From the NCBI RefSeq assembly GCF_914767665.1, contig NC_059504.1, forward strand, positions 23,352,001 to 23,416,000: DNA of 64,000 bases, in the 5' to 3' direction. The stretch is from Harmonia axyridis (Eukaryota; Arthropoda; Insecta; Coleoptera; Coccinellidae). Shown piece after piece: positions 1 to 12,231 of the stretch. Under the pieces are notes generated by a model that saw nothing but the letters and a program-made list of their open reading frames with translations, was not told where the DNA came from and did no database searches. The translations under genes were made by a program, and so were the position numbers. The number at the start of each line of letters is the position of its first letter. Position 1 is the first letter of the stretch.

Positions 1-522
1 CCTTTCAGTCCTTTCTGACTCATTTCATGATAAAAACAGTTATAAATGCAATATTAAACTAAATAATATCTTCTACAATTTATGCATCCAAACTTTTTCT
101 GTAAATTCAATAGTTTAGTGTATACCTCAATATGCGTTTTGGTTAAAAAAAAAAATTCATTTCCACATCACCTTGAGGCTACCACATGTTATGCCAAATT
201 TCGAAATTTAGCGCAATCTTCTTTTCAACCTAGTTTTTTCTGCATCCGCAGACTTTCTGGAAACCCTTTTTACATTTGCAAGAAATGTGTTTTAACAAGG
301 TTTCTGGAGCAGGAAGCTTGAGTGTCTGTTACAGGAATCAGTTCATTTTTGATTATGTTCCATTCTCATTGCTCTGCATGTTGTTCATTCTCCTTCCACT
401 GCTGAACCTGGTGAATGAAGGTTGTTATGCTGTTATGATATTGTAAAACCTGATGCCAAGATTATTTCTTTCTGTTATTTGCAGTCTAGAGCTCTAGTTA
501 TGTTCTGATAATTCTTACATAT
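1..522. other. Intergenic, no gene seen
   Basis: AT-rich sequence with no reading frame that resembles a known protein. A 79-codon frame near 82-321 lacks any domain and is probably chance. A neighbouring gene may lie to the left, outside the window. Confidence 0.5.
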
Positions 523-1011
523 TATCATAGTATAAGGAAAGGAGAGTAAGCCAACCGCCGTTTGACGGCAAGGAAATAGTCACCAGGGGTCGCTACTCTA
601 GTTGGATTTGGTTTTGGAGAAGTAACTCGATAATAGATGGCACTGAATCATGAGCTAAAGATGGCGCAGAAATAATAAGATAATTCAATCAGTGGCGTGG
701 TTGAAAAGAGGTCGCATGACATTGCCAACAATTTTTATGTTATTATTAAGTTATCACAAATACACGCCACTGGCATAAATGCTTATTACAGAGCAGAAAA
801 AATATCAAAATATAGAAATCTTCTGACCACTCTATTTCAAATATTTTAGTTCTTCAAAATAACACCGATTTTTTCAGAGGGCTTCACTTTACGGACCAAT
901 TTTTGACAGTAAAATTCGAGTAAAACGTGAGTACAACTAGATGGCGCTCAACATCAACAAAATCGAAAAAAGCACTACACTAGCTTACTATCCTTTCCTT
1001 ATACTATGATA
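523..1011. repeat. MITE-like element with ~28-bp terminal inverted repeats
   Basis: The left end begins TATCATAGTATAAGGAAAGG and the right end is its reverse complement, continuing to AGTAAGC with one mismatch. The interior is about 430 bp and noncoding. A related end (CATAGTATAAAG next to CTTTATACTAG-like sequence) occurs at 25184-25215 and again at 41569-41600, so this terminus recurs in the genome. The superfamily cannot be assigned because no clear target duplication longer than TA is visible. Confidence 0.7.
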
Positions 1012-2457
1012 TTATATTATATATGTGACAATCTGATCATTTCCCATACTGTCCCACATTCCCAGCGACATCCATAATAATCCTGATTATCAATTCAGCC
1101 ATAACTGTCAGAATTCTCTACGTGACAAAAAAAATTACAATGGGTTCTAGGATGTGCATCCTAAAAGATGTCTAGACATCTGGGTGCATCCTCAGCATCA
1201 ACTTCCTCTGTTTAACAAGAACCTCATGTATTTGATTCGAAAAGCTCCATATACCTAGTATATCTGATGATGACAAAATGATGGTTGCGGTTTTACCATT
1301 ATTGAAACATAATTTGTTTACACTGAACCATTCAACTGATTATTCGCCCATTTGCTCAGATCTTTACATTAAGCGAAGGTTCACATGACAAGCGCTCAAC
1401 GCGCATTGAACCAATACCTCCTAGACAAGGTATTGGACTTCGGTTTGGGATTGTGTTTTGTCTTCTGAAGAAGTCTCTATTTGCAGCCTGTCAGGCAAAC
1501 TCTCAATTTAATTTCGCAATGTTGATTTGCTATGATGAAGTACAAATTCTTGGTCATTTGTAGACATTCACTATTATCCCAGAAATTCCATGTAATTGCC
1601 TGAGTTTTCTAAATACGGTACCATAATTGTCATTAATGAACGACACTCTTTCATCTTAGAAAATAAAGCTATAACCATTTCTTTACTCAATGTCGAGTTA
1701 TAGACTTTCGAATTTGCTGATCATGAATCGTGGTGTACTTTCAGCAGTAACTATAGTGTTGCATCTTCGTCCGTAACTTATGAGTGGTTTATTGCTTTCT
1801 GGAACGTTTCTAAAGACGTTTGCGCTTTTATTTTTAATATTGATTCCCGCATGGAAAATACCACAGAATTTCAGAGGGATCCCGCAATTGCGGGATTGGA
1901 TTCCCTAGGCACAATAGAAAAGCACTTTATTGGATTTCTTGCTGTCACTGAGACTACAAGAGAGTATTTAACTAATGCCTTAATGAGGGAGAAAAAATGG
2001 ATCAGATAATCAAAACTGAAGTAGCCAAGAACATGATAATGTTGCAAATATAATTGGCATAAATAGTGGAGCGAAAACCCTAATTTCAAATATTAATTCT
2101 AGAGTATTTTTCACCTTGTGACTGCAAAACATTTTTGGTTTTATTCAGAAAATTTTGCTGCTGTTCGAGTTCCAGTAAATTTTGGGAATTAATCAAAGGC
2201 AAATAAAAGATCATAGTAAAACCTTTATCAAATAAAATATGGGAAAGCAGTGTAACTGAAAGGCATGTGATTACAATTCGATGATGTAGTAAAAAGCTTT
2301 AAAAAACCAACAACAATAATTAGACTCTCTGAGGAATGTGATTTAGTATTGTACAAAATGCTCATTTTTTAATTTATCATAACACTATATGTATGGTATG
2401 AGATATTGATATTACTGCGCATTTGGCGGATTAATATTAAAAATAAATTATGGTATA
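1012..2457. other. Intergenic, no gene seen
   Basis: No supported gene. There is a short perfect palindrome around 1878-1893 (TCCCGCAATTGCGGGA) of no known function. Confidence 0.5.
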
Positions 2458-2678
2458 GGGTATAGTATGTCCAAAGTTACTTGGAGGAAGCTGAATATTT
2501 CGATCATACAAGGGTTGTTCAAGTTTCTAGAAATTCCTCTGGAGCCAGTGAATTTATTGCCTAACAATACTTTCAAATGAACCCCGGTACTTGGCAGATC
2601 GCGGTATCTACTTCAAAGGGACATCTATGGCCAAGCGTTTTTATGGACTAGTTCAAGTGACTTAGGATATACTATACC
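2458..2678. repeat. Small MITE, TA-flanked (Tc1/mariner-like)
   Basis: Imperfect terminal inverted repeats of about 27 bp. The left end starts GGGTATAGTATGTCC and the right end finishes GGATATACTATACC. Both sides are flanked by TA (2456-2457 and 2679-2680), which is the target duplication of Tc1/mariner elements. The 221-bp interior has no coding potential. Confidence 0.6.
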
Positions 2679-2680
2679 TA

Positions 2681-3958
2681 ATCAAGAAAATCGATCTGAG
2701 AATTGACCCTTGAACATTTTGTAACTGGATAAAGAATATCAGAGATCAACCTATATTCACCTAAGAGCCGATATGAAATAGATTTTTTCAACATAATTGA
2801 CTATAATAAACAATATTGATTCAAGATGTATGTCACTGAATCAACATTTTGAAAATTTTTGGTTCTCTATGATATAAGCAAGTTGAAAAATATTTCGAAC
2901 CAGCATATTTTAAAAAACTCATTAATGAGTTCAGTAAGGCTAAAAGCAGATAATTTCTGTTTCTTTAATTATCACCTTTTCAACTGATTTCATTTTAATT
3001 GATGAAAATCACAATTTTGAGTAGTTTTTTATGTGACCATTTACTTGCATCGCAAGAGGGTGTCGTAAAATGTATCACATAAAATTTAGATATTGCTCCA
3101 CCACTACACACAGAACATGAGGCAAGAAAATGTCAGGAATTTCTCGGTTGTGCATGCTCAAAGCAAACTCTAAATCTGGGCAGGCCGAAATTTGTATCCA
3201 ATCACTTTTGATCCTACTTGATCGAACATAACAAATTCCATATATATTATACAGGTAGTACACGTAATATAGAAATACCGGGAATTTTGCTTTACGCATG
3301 CTCATCACATACCCAATATCTGGAAAGATGGTATGGCACCATCTACGGCCCAAACTAAATTGGTGTACCAAATTTTATCATAATCTGATTATAATTGTAG
3401 AACTATAATAAAAATTGTAATTTGAAAAAATATTTTTTCTTTCAAATGAAAAGTTTCACCTCCTACAATTATTACAACATATTTTTTCATATAAGGAGAT
3501 ACATCAGACATAATAACCGTATATTGAACATATTAAAAGGAAGTTAATATTAAAATTTATTAATATAACTCTTGGACTATAGAGAATATCAGAACTAATA
3601 TAAGAACTATTATATAGCAAGTTTAACAAAAAAATAAATTTTGAACAGGTTCTTAAATAAAAATATAAGAATTAACTGTGTTTTCAAATTTATCTCATCA
3701 TTTCCTTGTAATCAAGCGAGCATTATTATTTACATTGTATCATCATCAACTTATATTCATAATGGAACCTGTTCATTTCATATGCAATTCACATTAAAAC
3801 TCACAGCACTTCTAAAACATTCTGAAAAAATATGCGCTTATTTTAAACTTTTTACAAAAAAATATTTTGAAAAAGATATCAGATATTATTATATCAAGAA
3901 TGAATTTTGGAAGAAGATATATTCTCACTTTTTTCCATAATATTAGGAAATCATTCTG
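2681..3958. other. Intergenic, 3' side of Ssu72
   Basis: AT-rich, no gene seen. Two diverged ~50-bp direct repeats containing GCATGCTCA lie near 3127-3180 and 3276-3325. The 3' UTR of the minus-strand Ssu72 gene must lie in the right part of this stretch. Confidence 0.4.
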
Positions 3959-5275
3959 TCAGTTGAATACTATACTATGTAAAATTGGTCTTTCACATTT
4001 TTCCTCAAAATTTTGTAAAACTTCTTCTATATCATTGTCAAGGTCATCTGCTTTGGCCAGCTAAAACAACATAATTTCAAGTGTGATATGTATTCATACG
4101 AAATCAAAATAAGTCACTCACCATCATACACATATCACTTATTAAAAATGCTCCAATTGTAGCTTCTTCCAAATTATCTTGTATATCAATATTTATTACA
4201 TGAACTATCGAATTATCAGTTGGTGTCTGACTCTCCATATATTCTAATACTTGATCATACACTCTTTCTTCACAAGTTATTAAAATATCAAATTTTTCTT
4301 TGGTTTCTTGAAACTTCTCAGGATGTGATTTTATTCTTCTATTTCTGTCTAATGTATGTAAGAGACCATTTTGAGTATATCTAACAGAAAATTCAGGAAA
4401 ATTTTTTAATAATAACAAAAAAATGATGGTTTAGGAAATAGACTTGATAACATTAGTAGGAATGTTAATTAATTTATTCATGATTTTAAAAAGAAAGATA
4501 CCAATTGGCTACACATATAATGTGAACTAATATAAAAATGAAACAATCATCTTAAAATATAATAAAGTAGAAGAAACCAATATGTCTGTACTCTAATGAT
4601 ACATGAACAATTAGCCTGGCCAATAAGAGAAACAAATATTTTTTTATGTCTCTTTACATGCTAATATCCAAATCTACAGTTCAAATTTCATTATAGTTTT
4701 CACAGTATGATTGAAATAAGCTTGAAGTACCATTTAGACTTTGTTTCATTCAAATTGAATGTAAATCAAAAAAGATATCCCCATTTAAAGATTTCACGTG
4801 GCTGAATTCACATTGCTCAAACTAGTCCAGAATAATATAATAACCAATGTCAAATATCATATTCTTCTAGTTGAAACTTTTGAACTGAAACAGAAAAAAA
4901 TATGCAAATAGGTACTATAAATTTCTATTTCACATTAGAAATCCTGGATCTTCAAACTATTCAGAGAAATTTATGAAGTATTAAAGAAGGTTCTAAGTTC
5001 TTACCACGAGTCGAAATATTAAATAAATGTTAGTAGATCAAAGGATACAAAGATTTATCTTTGAGTAATAAGTCTTGATAAATTTCTTCATATGATATTC
5101 CAAATTCGTAAACATTAGGCCTATCAGCTGCGGATCCTGGTATTTTCACCTTGTCTCCTGTTCCATAAGATTTAATGTCAAATCCTTTTTTGGCTAAAAA
5201 AGCATGGGCTTCCATACTACGATTCATGTTACTGGAACATATTACCGCTATTCTCAAGTCACTTATAGGGGCCAT
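3959..5275 (-). CDS. Ssu72: RNA polymerase II CTD phosphatase Ssu72
   Basis: Ssu72 dephosphorylates Ser5-P (and Ser7-P) of the RNA polymerase II C-terminal domain and works with the cleavage/polyadenylation machinery in the nucleus. I join three exons: 5275-5049, 4380-4122 and 4060-3959, giving 195 residues; the human protein has 194. All introns start GT and end AG and the phases fit (2, then 0). Exon 1 carries the catalytic CX5R loop C13-SSNMN-R19, followed by the FGTG-like SYGTG segment. Exon 2 starts at YTQNGLLH and contains LDRNRRIK, TCEERVYDQV and the IDIQDNLEEAT block. Exon 3 encodes the family's acidic tail, ending CERPILHSIVFN. The exon 1 donor lies inside the codon for Leu of the SLYTQNG segment. 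The first ATG (5275) is used because the family begins just before the strand leading to CX5R. The gene looks intact. Confidence 0.93.
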
Positions 5276-5815
5276 TGAGGTAATTTATTATAAAAAAATA
5301 GTAAACAAGAAAAATTAATGAGAAAATAAACAACCGAAAATAAGAGTTGAAAATTATTCCAATATTGTTCACAAGAAAGCCATAAAAAATCTATTGAAAT
5401 AAATAAAACGGAAAGTAATTTCAAACGCTAGAAATTTTGGTAATAATTTCTATAATGTTGATAGATAATTAAAGAAAAGTGTAAACATGGATGTGTCATA
5501 AGTTATAATCACAGAACGTTATAAACAACACAACCAAACCACAAAATGGATTAACATCTTATTCTTCGGAAAATATAAAAAATATAAGATTGATGGAGAT
5601 GGAGAAATTTTCATTTATTGTATATTTTTAAAGGCGTAGGAATTTTTATAATTCTGAGATAAAAGTCTAATCAGTAGGCATCTATGGTATCTAGCCATCT
5701 GCGCTTATAGGCGAATCAACATAAGCGCTACGCCACTTGGTGACAATCAGAGTAACTAGAAAGGTTGACATGGTTCTTGCCTCAGTCCTTTTCATCCCTC
5801 TGAGGTTCTTGCATT
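5276..5815. other. Intergenic between Ssu72 and the THAP relic
   Basis: Divergent spacer of about 540 bp that must contain the Ssu72 promoter. No conserved element can be named by eye. Confidence 0.4.
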
Positions 5816-6770
5816 TTGCTTTGTTTTTGTGTGATATTCTACAAATATTCATATATTTTTTTAATCATTTCAATAATTATTAGTCGTTCGAATCGCTATT
5901 GTTCAGTTCCTCAGTGTTCTTCCTGGGAACAAAAAAGTTCAAATATCAAGTTCCATGCTTTCCCTCAAACTGGTAATAAATATCCTGTTTGGGTGGAAGG
6001 GAAATTGGGGAGTAAAGTACTGATGGATCGACAAAAAGCTTGGCAACTGAAATTCAAAATCGATAAACCAGTGACAAGAAATATGAAAGTATGTTCCCTG
6101 CATTTTATCGATGATGATTATTTTTATCGAGGTAAGCACTGATAGCACATGAAATTTCAGATTATAATTATGGGGATAATAATATTAATAATAATCGTTT
6201 ACAGATTCCAGTTCTACACAGAAAAAAATTTTGAAAAGGACTGCTGTTCCTTCCAGAAATCTTCCTGTTGGATCTACTACCACAAAGGAAGAACCTGAAT
6301 GTTCTAGTAGTAGATCTGAAAGATTGAAACAATGAAAAACTTGTTGCTGAAGAATGATCTTGTAAAGAAATCGAACCTGCTCTACAATCTTCCCAAGATG
6401 AAATCGAAGCTGCACAAGGTCTATTACAGCTTCTTCAGGGTCAGCCTGATTATAATGGGCCTGAAACTTTTAAGGATTTCGAAGTGCAAGTGAATACTCT
6501 TAAAGTATCTTTGTGTGATCTGATAACAACAGATAGTGCTCTAAACAGTTTTACGGGTCTCAATAATAGGAAACTATGAGATACAATAGTAGAAGCAGTA
6601 CAATCTATTTACAGTGATCAAATATCACATCGTTTAACAATCAAGCAGCATATTGTTTTAGTTTTAACAAAATTGAAATGTGATCTTTCATATGTGACAT
6701 TATCTGTTTTATTTGGCATTTCACAAGAATTGTGCCAAAGATACATTGTCTTCAAATCTAAGGTACCTTT
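5816..6770 (+). pseudogene. Decayed THAP-domain / HTH_Tnp_4 transposase-like gene
   Basis: The first exon (to 6131, donor GTAAGC) encodes a THAP zinc finger: CSVPQC (C-x4-C), FHAFP, an invariant Trp, then VCSLHF (C-x2-H) and DDYF. The acceptor at 6203-6204 continues in phase into DSSSTQKKILK and then hits a stop at about 6333. Further on, in another frame, comes a segment ending in a helix-turn-helix of the transposase type: FTGLNNRKL, a stop at 6577-6579, then RLTIKQHIVLVLTKLKCDLSY and LFGISQELCQRYI (up to about 6765). The downstream DDE nuclease is absent. THAP plus this helix-turn-helix is typical of transposase-derived insect genes. At least one frame change and two stops make a working product unlikely, although unseen introns could remove some. 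No terminal repeats were found. The THAP domain may start at an acceptor near 5881 rather than at the ATG at 5816. Confidence 0.7.
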
Positions 6771-8041
6771 ACACAATATTGGAAAAATTCCTCAGAAATA
6801 TTTGGACATGTACTCTGAAATTCTATATATTTTTTTCAGGGCACTCTTATGATACTTCTCTATAACATCTTAATTATTTTAGAATAGTCGTATAATATGC
6901 CGAATATATTTTCAAAATAAATACATTTCATAAGTGAAATATTTTCAATTGAATTCTCATTATTTTTGATGATTCATTAGTCAAGCAATGATATAATTCG
7001 ATAAATAGGTATCAATATGAGTAGTTTTAAGTATCCTAGTTATATAAATTTATTTTTAGAAACATTTTATGTAAATTCAGTTATCTCTTAATAATAATAA
7101 AAATGCATATGCGACTTTCTGTAGTATTCTTAAAAATATTCAATACATTAGCATTTGTAATATTTTGTTGGGACTGTATAATTGAAGGGTTATGTGAAAT
7201 GATCAATTCGGATAAGTAAAAAAACCTTTCAACTAAAGTTTATTAGTCATGCAAATAACATGCAACATTTTTATTATGTGACCAGCGTTTAAAACTTCTT
7301 CACCTTCATAAACACTTCTAGAAGTGTTTGTGCCTTTAAGATACCCCAAGTATTCTACTAAACTCAGTTTTGCCATTTGAACCTAAAAAAGGTACTATTA
7401 GAATCCTGTAGTATAATAATGTTGAATGAACCGTTCACATATTATATGCACACGATTGTTATTCGTCATTTTTCGAAGTCTTCGATCCTTGCATAACTTT
7501 CAATATCACTAGACTGAACTGAAACAAATGATGATATCTACCGCCTTTACCTAAAATGAAAATATTATATACACAGTAACACACTTGTTCACTATAGAAG
7601 ACTGAAAAGTTTTTATATTTATTGTAAAATCAAATTTTAATAACGCAAATACACACATAACTAATACAACAAAACACACCAATGTCAACATTTATAGTTC
7701 TACGTCTGCTCACCTTGGCGCTGCATTCTTATTTTCAGATGCCTATTGTGCTATTTGTAAAAAAACTTAAAAAAAACTCCTAAATGGATAAGATCTCCTT
7801 GTAAATATAGAGTAATTTGCCGTTTGAAAAAGAGATTTTCGTTGTACTATCATAAATCATAGACTAACTAATCTAATGATTAGTTTATCTATGCTACTCA
7901 TATTGACAATTAAATTCCCGCCAATGTAAGGCGATGGAAATACAGAATACAAAATATATCTTTTGAACTTTTGAAGTCAACGGTTAAATCTAACAATTCT
8001 ATTTTATACAATTATCAATTAATATTCCGCAATAGATAAAA
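6771..8041. other. Intergenic upstream of Mcm3
   Basis: AT-rich, no supported gene. The right end must contain the Mcm3 promoter and 5' UTR. The bases before the start codon (ATAAAAATGG) are compatible with an insect start context. Confidence 0.5.
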
Positions 8042-10690
8042 ATGGATGTACAAACACTAGATCAAAATTTGCAAGAGGCTCTGCGAGAATATCTAGATTT
8101 TTTAGATGATGAGGAAGATCAGGGAAAATATTCTCAACTAGTGAATGATATGGTGGCTGAAAAAAATACAAGACTTTTGGTTAACATCAATGATTTACGT
8201 TCCAAAAACCCTACAAGGGCCCGAAATTTACTCATCAATGCATTTGAAGAATTGCTAGCTTTTCAAAAAGCACTGAAGGAGTATGTATCTAGAACAGATA
8301 GTGAATTTACAAAAAACCAAGAGTTTTTCGTTGCATTTGAAGGAAGCTTTGGATGTAATCATGTAACTCCACGTACATTAACATCAAGATATCTTGGAAA
8401 TTTAGTTTGTTGTGAAGGAATAGTTACAAGATGTTCTTTGATTAATCCCAAAATTGTGAAAAGTGTACATTATTGTCCAGCTACAAAAAAAGTTATGGAA
8501 CGGAAATATGCAGATTTAACTTCATTAGAAGCTTTTCCATCTTCAGTGGTATATCCAACTGTAGATGAAGATGGTAATTTGCTAGAAACTGAGTATGGAC
8601 TTTCGCAATTTAAAGACCATCAAACATTATCCATTCAAGAAATGCCAGAAAAAGCACCTGCTGGTCAATTACCAAGATCTATAGATATAATTTGTGATAA
8701 TGATTTAGTAGATAAATGTAAACCTGGAGATAGAATTCAAGTAGTTGGAAATTTTAGGTGTATGCCTAGTAAACAAGGAAGCTACACAAGTGGTACATTT
8801 CGAGCTGTAATTATAGCTAATAATATTACCCAGATCAGTAAAGAAGCAACTTTGTCTATATCAAGAGATGATATTCAGAAGTGTAAGAAGTTAGCACAAT
8901 CATCTAAAGACATTTGTGGTTTATTAGCTAAGTCATTAGCTCCTTCTATTCATGGACATGAATATATAAAGAGAGCTATTCTATGTCTTCTCTTAGGAGG
9001 TGTAGAAAAAAATTTACCAAATGGAACAAGGTATATCACTGACTATTAAGTAGGGATTCGCTTATTATTTTCTTTCAAATTTATGTCACTATCCAATTTA
9101 ATATTTTATCTTAACTTCAACTTTGTTCTTCCCTCAGTATTCATTATACATTTTTTACTATAATAATAATAATATAATGTTTATTTACTATAAACATAAA
9201 AAATTTACAGAGGTATTTATTTCACGAAATATTTACCTGTGCATAATTTTTTACTGAACTAATTGATACTGAATTTTTTTAGATTGAGAGGAGACATCAA
9301 CGTTCTACTCATAGGAGATCCCTCAGTAGCTAAATCACAACTTTTAAGATATGTTTTATGTACAGCTCCAAGAGCAATTCCTACCACTGGAAGAGGTTCA
9401 TCTGGTGTAGGTTTAACAGCTGCTGTAACTGTAGATCAAGAAACAGGCGAGAGAAGATTAGAAGCAGGTGCTATGGTCTTAGCAGATCGTGGTGTAGTAT
9501 GTATAGATGAATTCGATAAAATGTCAGACATTGATAGAACAGCAATACATGAAGTTATGGAACAAGGAAGAGTAACCATCGCAAAAGCCGGTATTCATGC
9601 CAGCTTGAATGCTAGATGCTCTGTTCTAGCAGCTGCAAATCCTGTTTATGGAAAATATGATCAGTATAAAACACCTATGGAAAATATTGGTCTTCAAGAT
9701 TCCCTATTATCCCGTTTTGATTTGTTGTTTGTCATGTTAGATTCTGTAAATGAAGACAGGGATTTGGTAATTGCTGATCATGTAGTTAGAATGCATCAAT
9801 ACAGGAGTCCTCTTGAACAGGATGGCGAAGTGTTGCCAATGAATGCCAACGCAGATATGCTGAGTACAAATAATCCTGATGAAACAGAATTAGACAAAGA
9901 ATCACCTATGTATGAGCCATATGATGCTTTATTGCATGGGGGTTCTCGAAAGAAGTCTGACAAAATTTTGAGTGTTGAGTTTATGAGAAAATACATACAT
10001 TTTGTTAAAATTTTGAAGCCAACGTTGACTGAAGAAGCATCAAAAATAATTGCCAGTCACTATGCTTCCCTTAGATGTGAAGAGTTAATGGAAAATGATG
10101 TAGCAAGAACTCAACCTGTTACTCCTCGTACATTAGAAACAATGATTCGTTTATCAACTGCACATGCTAAAGCTAGAATGTCTAGAGAAGTCACAGCTCA
10201 TGATGCAGAAGCTGCCATCGAGTTGATTCAGTATGCATATTTCAAGAAAATATTGGAAAAAGAAAAGAAGAAGAGAAGGAGACATTCTCAAAGTTCAGAT
10301 GAAGAGGAAGACAAAGAAAGGCGTGTTAAAAGATCTAGAATCCCTGTGGATTCAGATCGAGTTGAAGAAATTCTTTCACAGCCATCATTGCAGAGTCAAA
10401 ATGATGTGGAAATTTCTTCCAGTAATGCAGGTACTGAACCACAAGTATCTTCTATGGAAGTAGACACTCCAAGTACCATTAGCGAAGATCGTTTTACAAT
10501 ATTCAAGACTATGTTGAATAACATATTCAAAGAAGAAAGAACCCCATCCTTAACTTTATCAAGAATCAAAGAAAGCTTATCTTCTCAATCTGCAACTTCA
10601 TTCTCAGAAACTGAAATAGATGCTGCTATTGAACGTATGACTGATGATAATCAGATTATGATGTCAGATGGAATTGTCTTTCGAATATAA
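8042..10690 (+). CDS. Mcm3: DNA replication licensing factor MCM3
   Basis: MCM3 is one of six subunits of the MCM2-7 helicase, loaded on replication origins and activated in the CMG complex. Two exons, 8042-9030 and 9283-10690, join in phase (NGTR|LRGDIN) to give 798 residues; human MCM3 has 808. The N-terminal OB region contains the family segment SVHYCPATKK and QEMPEKAPAGQLPRS. The AAA+ domain has the MCM Walker A GDPSVAKSQ (about residues 341-349), Walker B VCIDEFDKM (402-410), sensor-1 Asn449 and the arginine-finger SRFDLLF (R474). The region from about 670 on is charged (KKKRRRH, SSDEEED, VKRSRIPV) and is a likely nuclear-localisation segment, as in other MCM3 proteins. A winged-helix-like C-terminus ends the protein. 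The 252-bp intron is flanked by GT and a T-rich AG. A polyadenylation signal AATAAA lies at 10712. The gene looks complete. Confidence 0.97.
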
Positions 10691-10720
10691 TGCGGATGAA
10701 ATTATATCTTTAATAAATCC

Positions 10721-10944
10721 TAGTTTCTTTAGGATATATACTATTTTAAAGTATCTTAAGCCCAAGAACTGTAGTAATAAATGATTTGAATATATGTTAT
10801 ATATATTATTACATACAACCTTTGTTTTGTCTAGTTTTTTAGGATATACACTATTTTAAATTATCTTAAGCCCAAAAACTGTAGTAATAAATGATTTGAA
10901 TATATATATTATGTATATTTACATACAACCTTTTTTTAGCCTAG
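10721..10944. repeat. 110-bp tandem duplication of the Mcm3 3' flank
   Basis: Two adjacent copies (about 10721-10834 and 10831-10944) share AGGATATA, CTATTTTAAA, ATCTTAAGCCCAA, AACTGTAGTAATAAATG and ACATACAACCTTT at a constant 110-bp offset. Each copy carries one AATAAA hexamer, so the gene has extra potential polyadenylation signals. Confidence 0.9.
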
Positions 10945-12231
10945 AGTGATTTTTTTTTCTATACAATTTCAATTATTTTTCAACAAAAATTTAAATTTTT
11001 GTTGATCTGAAAATTTTGTCTGAATCCTTCTAGTATAAAAATTAAATCCATAAACTTCAAGACTAGTTTTAGTAAAGAAAAAGTCAAATTAAAGTATAAA
11101 ATTTAAAATTACAATTGTTTGACTTGCTTTTTGATTCAGAATATGTTCCACTATATTTGAAGGAGAAAAATCGATGACTGATGAATTGTTTTTCTCAAAG
11201 GTTTTGTCGCATGTATTGAGGTCATAGGTACTTAATAATTATATTAATTGCCTTTCTTTATCTCTTTTATTCAAATAAAATGATATTTTTCACAATTGAT
11301 TATTAAAGTATTAACAAGTCTGGTTTTGTTTGCAACATTATTTTAAATATAATGAATGATTAAGAATTCAATTTGAAAAAGTATATTGATAGGACTTTAA
11401 TCCAATAAACAATGGATTTTCACAAAATAAAGTTATCAATACTTCTTTCTGTTTTCTTTAAGACTCTAGGTACATTATCAAAATGGTTACACAATGTTTC
11501 ATGTAAGTAGGTACCTACCTATTTGAAACATTTTACATACCGATTTAGTAAATTTATAAACTATATTGCCCAATTTCAGAACTTTTTTGTATTATAAGTA
11601 TAATTCAGAGCTATAACAATTTTTTTAAGATTATTTGGTTGAGGAAAACATCAATAAAAGCTTCTAATAAGCAAAATTAATTGGGAATTTCATTCATACA
11701 ATAATTTATTTAAATTATGTGGATTAGTTTTTATTACTACCTCAGTTGAATATTATGTATTGAATATGTCCATTGTGAACTTGTTTACAATCAATGACAA
11801 CCGTATCTTATAATTGCCATGTGTCTTAAAAAAGTTGAAAAGCATTTCTTACCATTTTTATACACTTTTTTTCAGAAGAAACTAGATAAGTAAGATCTAA
11901 TTGATGAAAATATTATTTTTTCAAGTTCTCTAGTCAAAGATTAAATTTTATTGGGAAATTGAGAGGAATACTAGATATCTTCTGCATGAATCAATTCATT
12001 TATTCATATTACACAATTTTAATTTAACAGACAATTTCTTTGGAAATGTATATTATATATGTAATTTCAATAAATTCAAAAAATATAGTATTTTTTAGAT
12101 TACCTACAATTTGTTTTTTACAACAGTACAAATATTATTAAATAACAATAAAGACAGCAGGTATAGCTCAATATTTTACAATTTTTTTAGTACTTCACCT
12201 ACAATCTAGAATAATAAGACAGACAAAAAAT
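10945..12231. other. Intergenic between the convergent genes Mcm3 and Pdss1
   Basis: AT-rich, no gene recognised. The 3' UTR of Pdss1 should occupy the right end. Confidence 0.5.
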
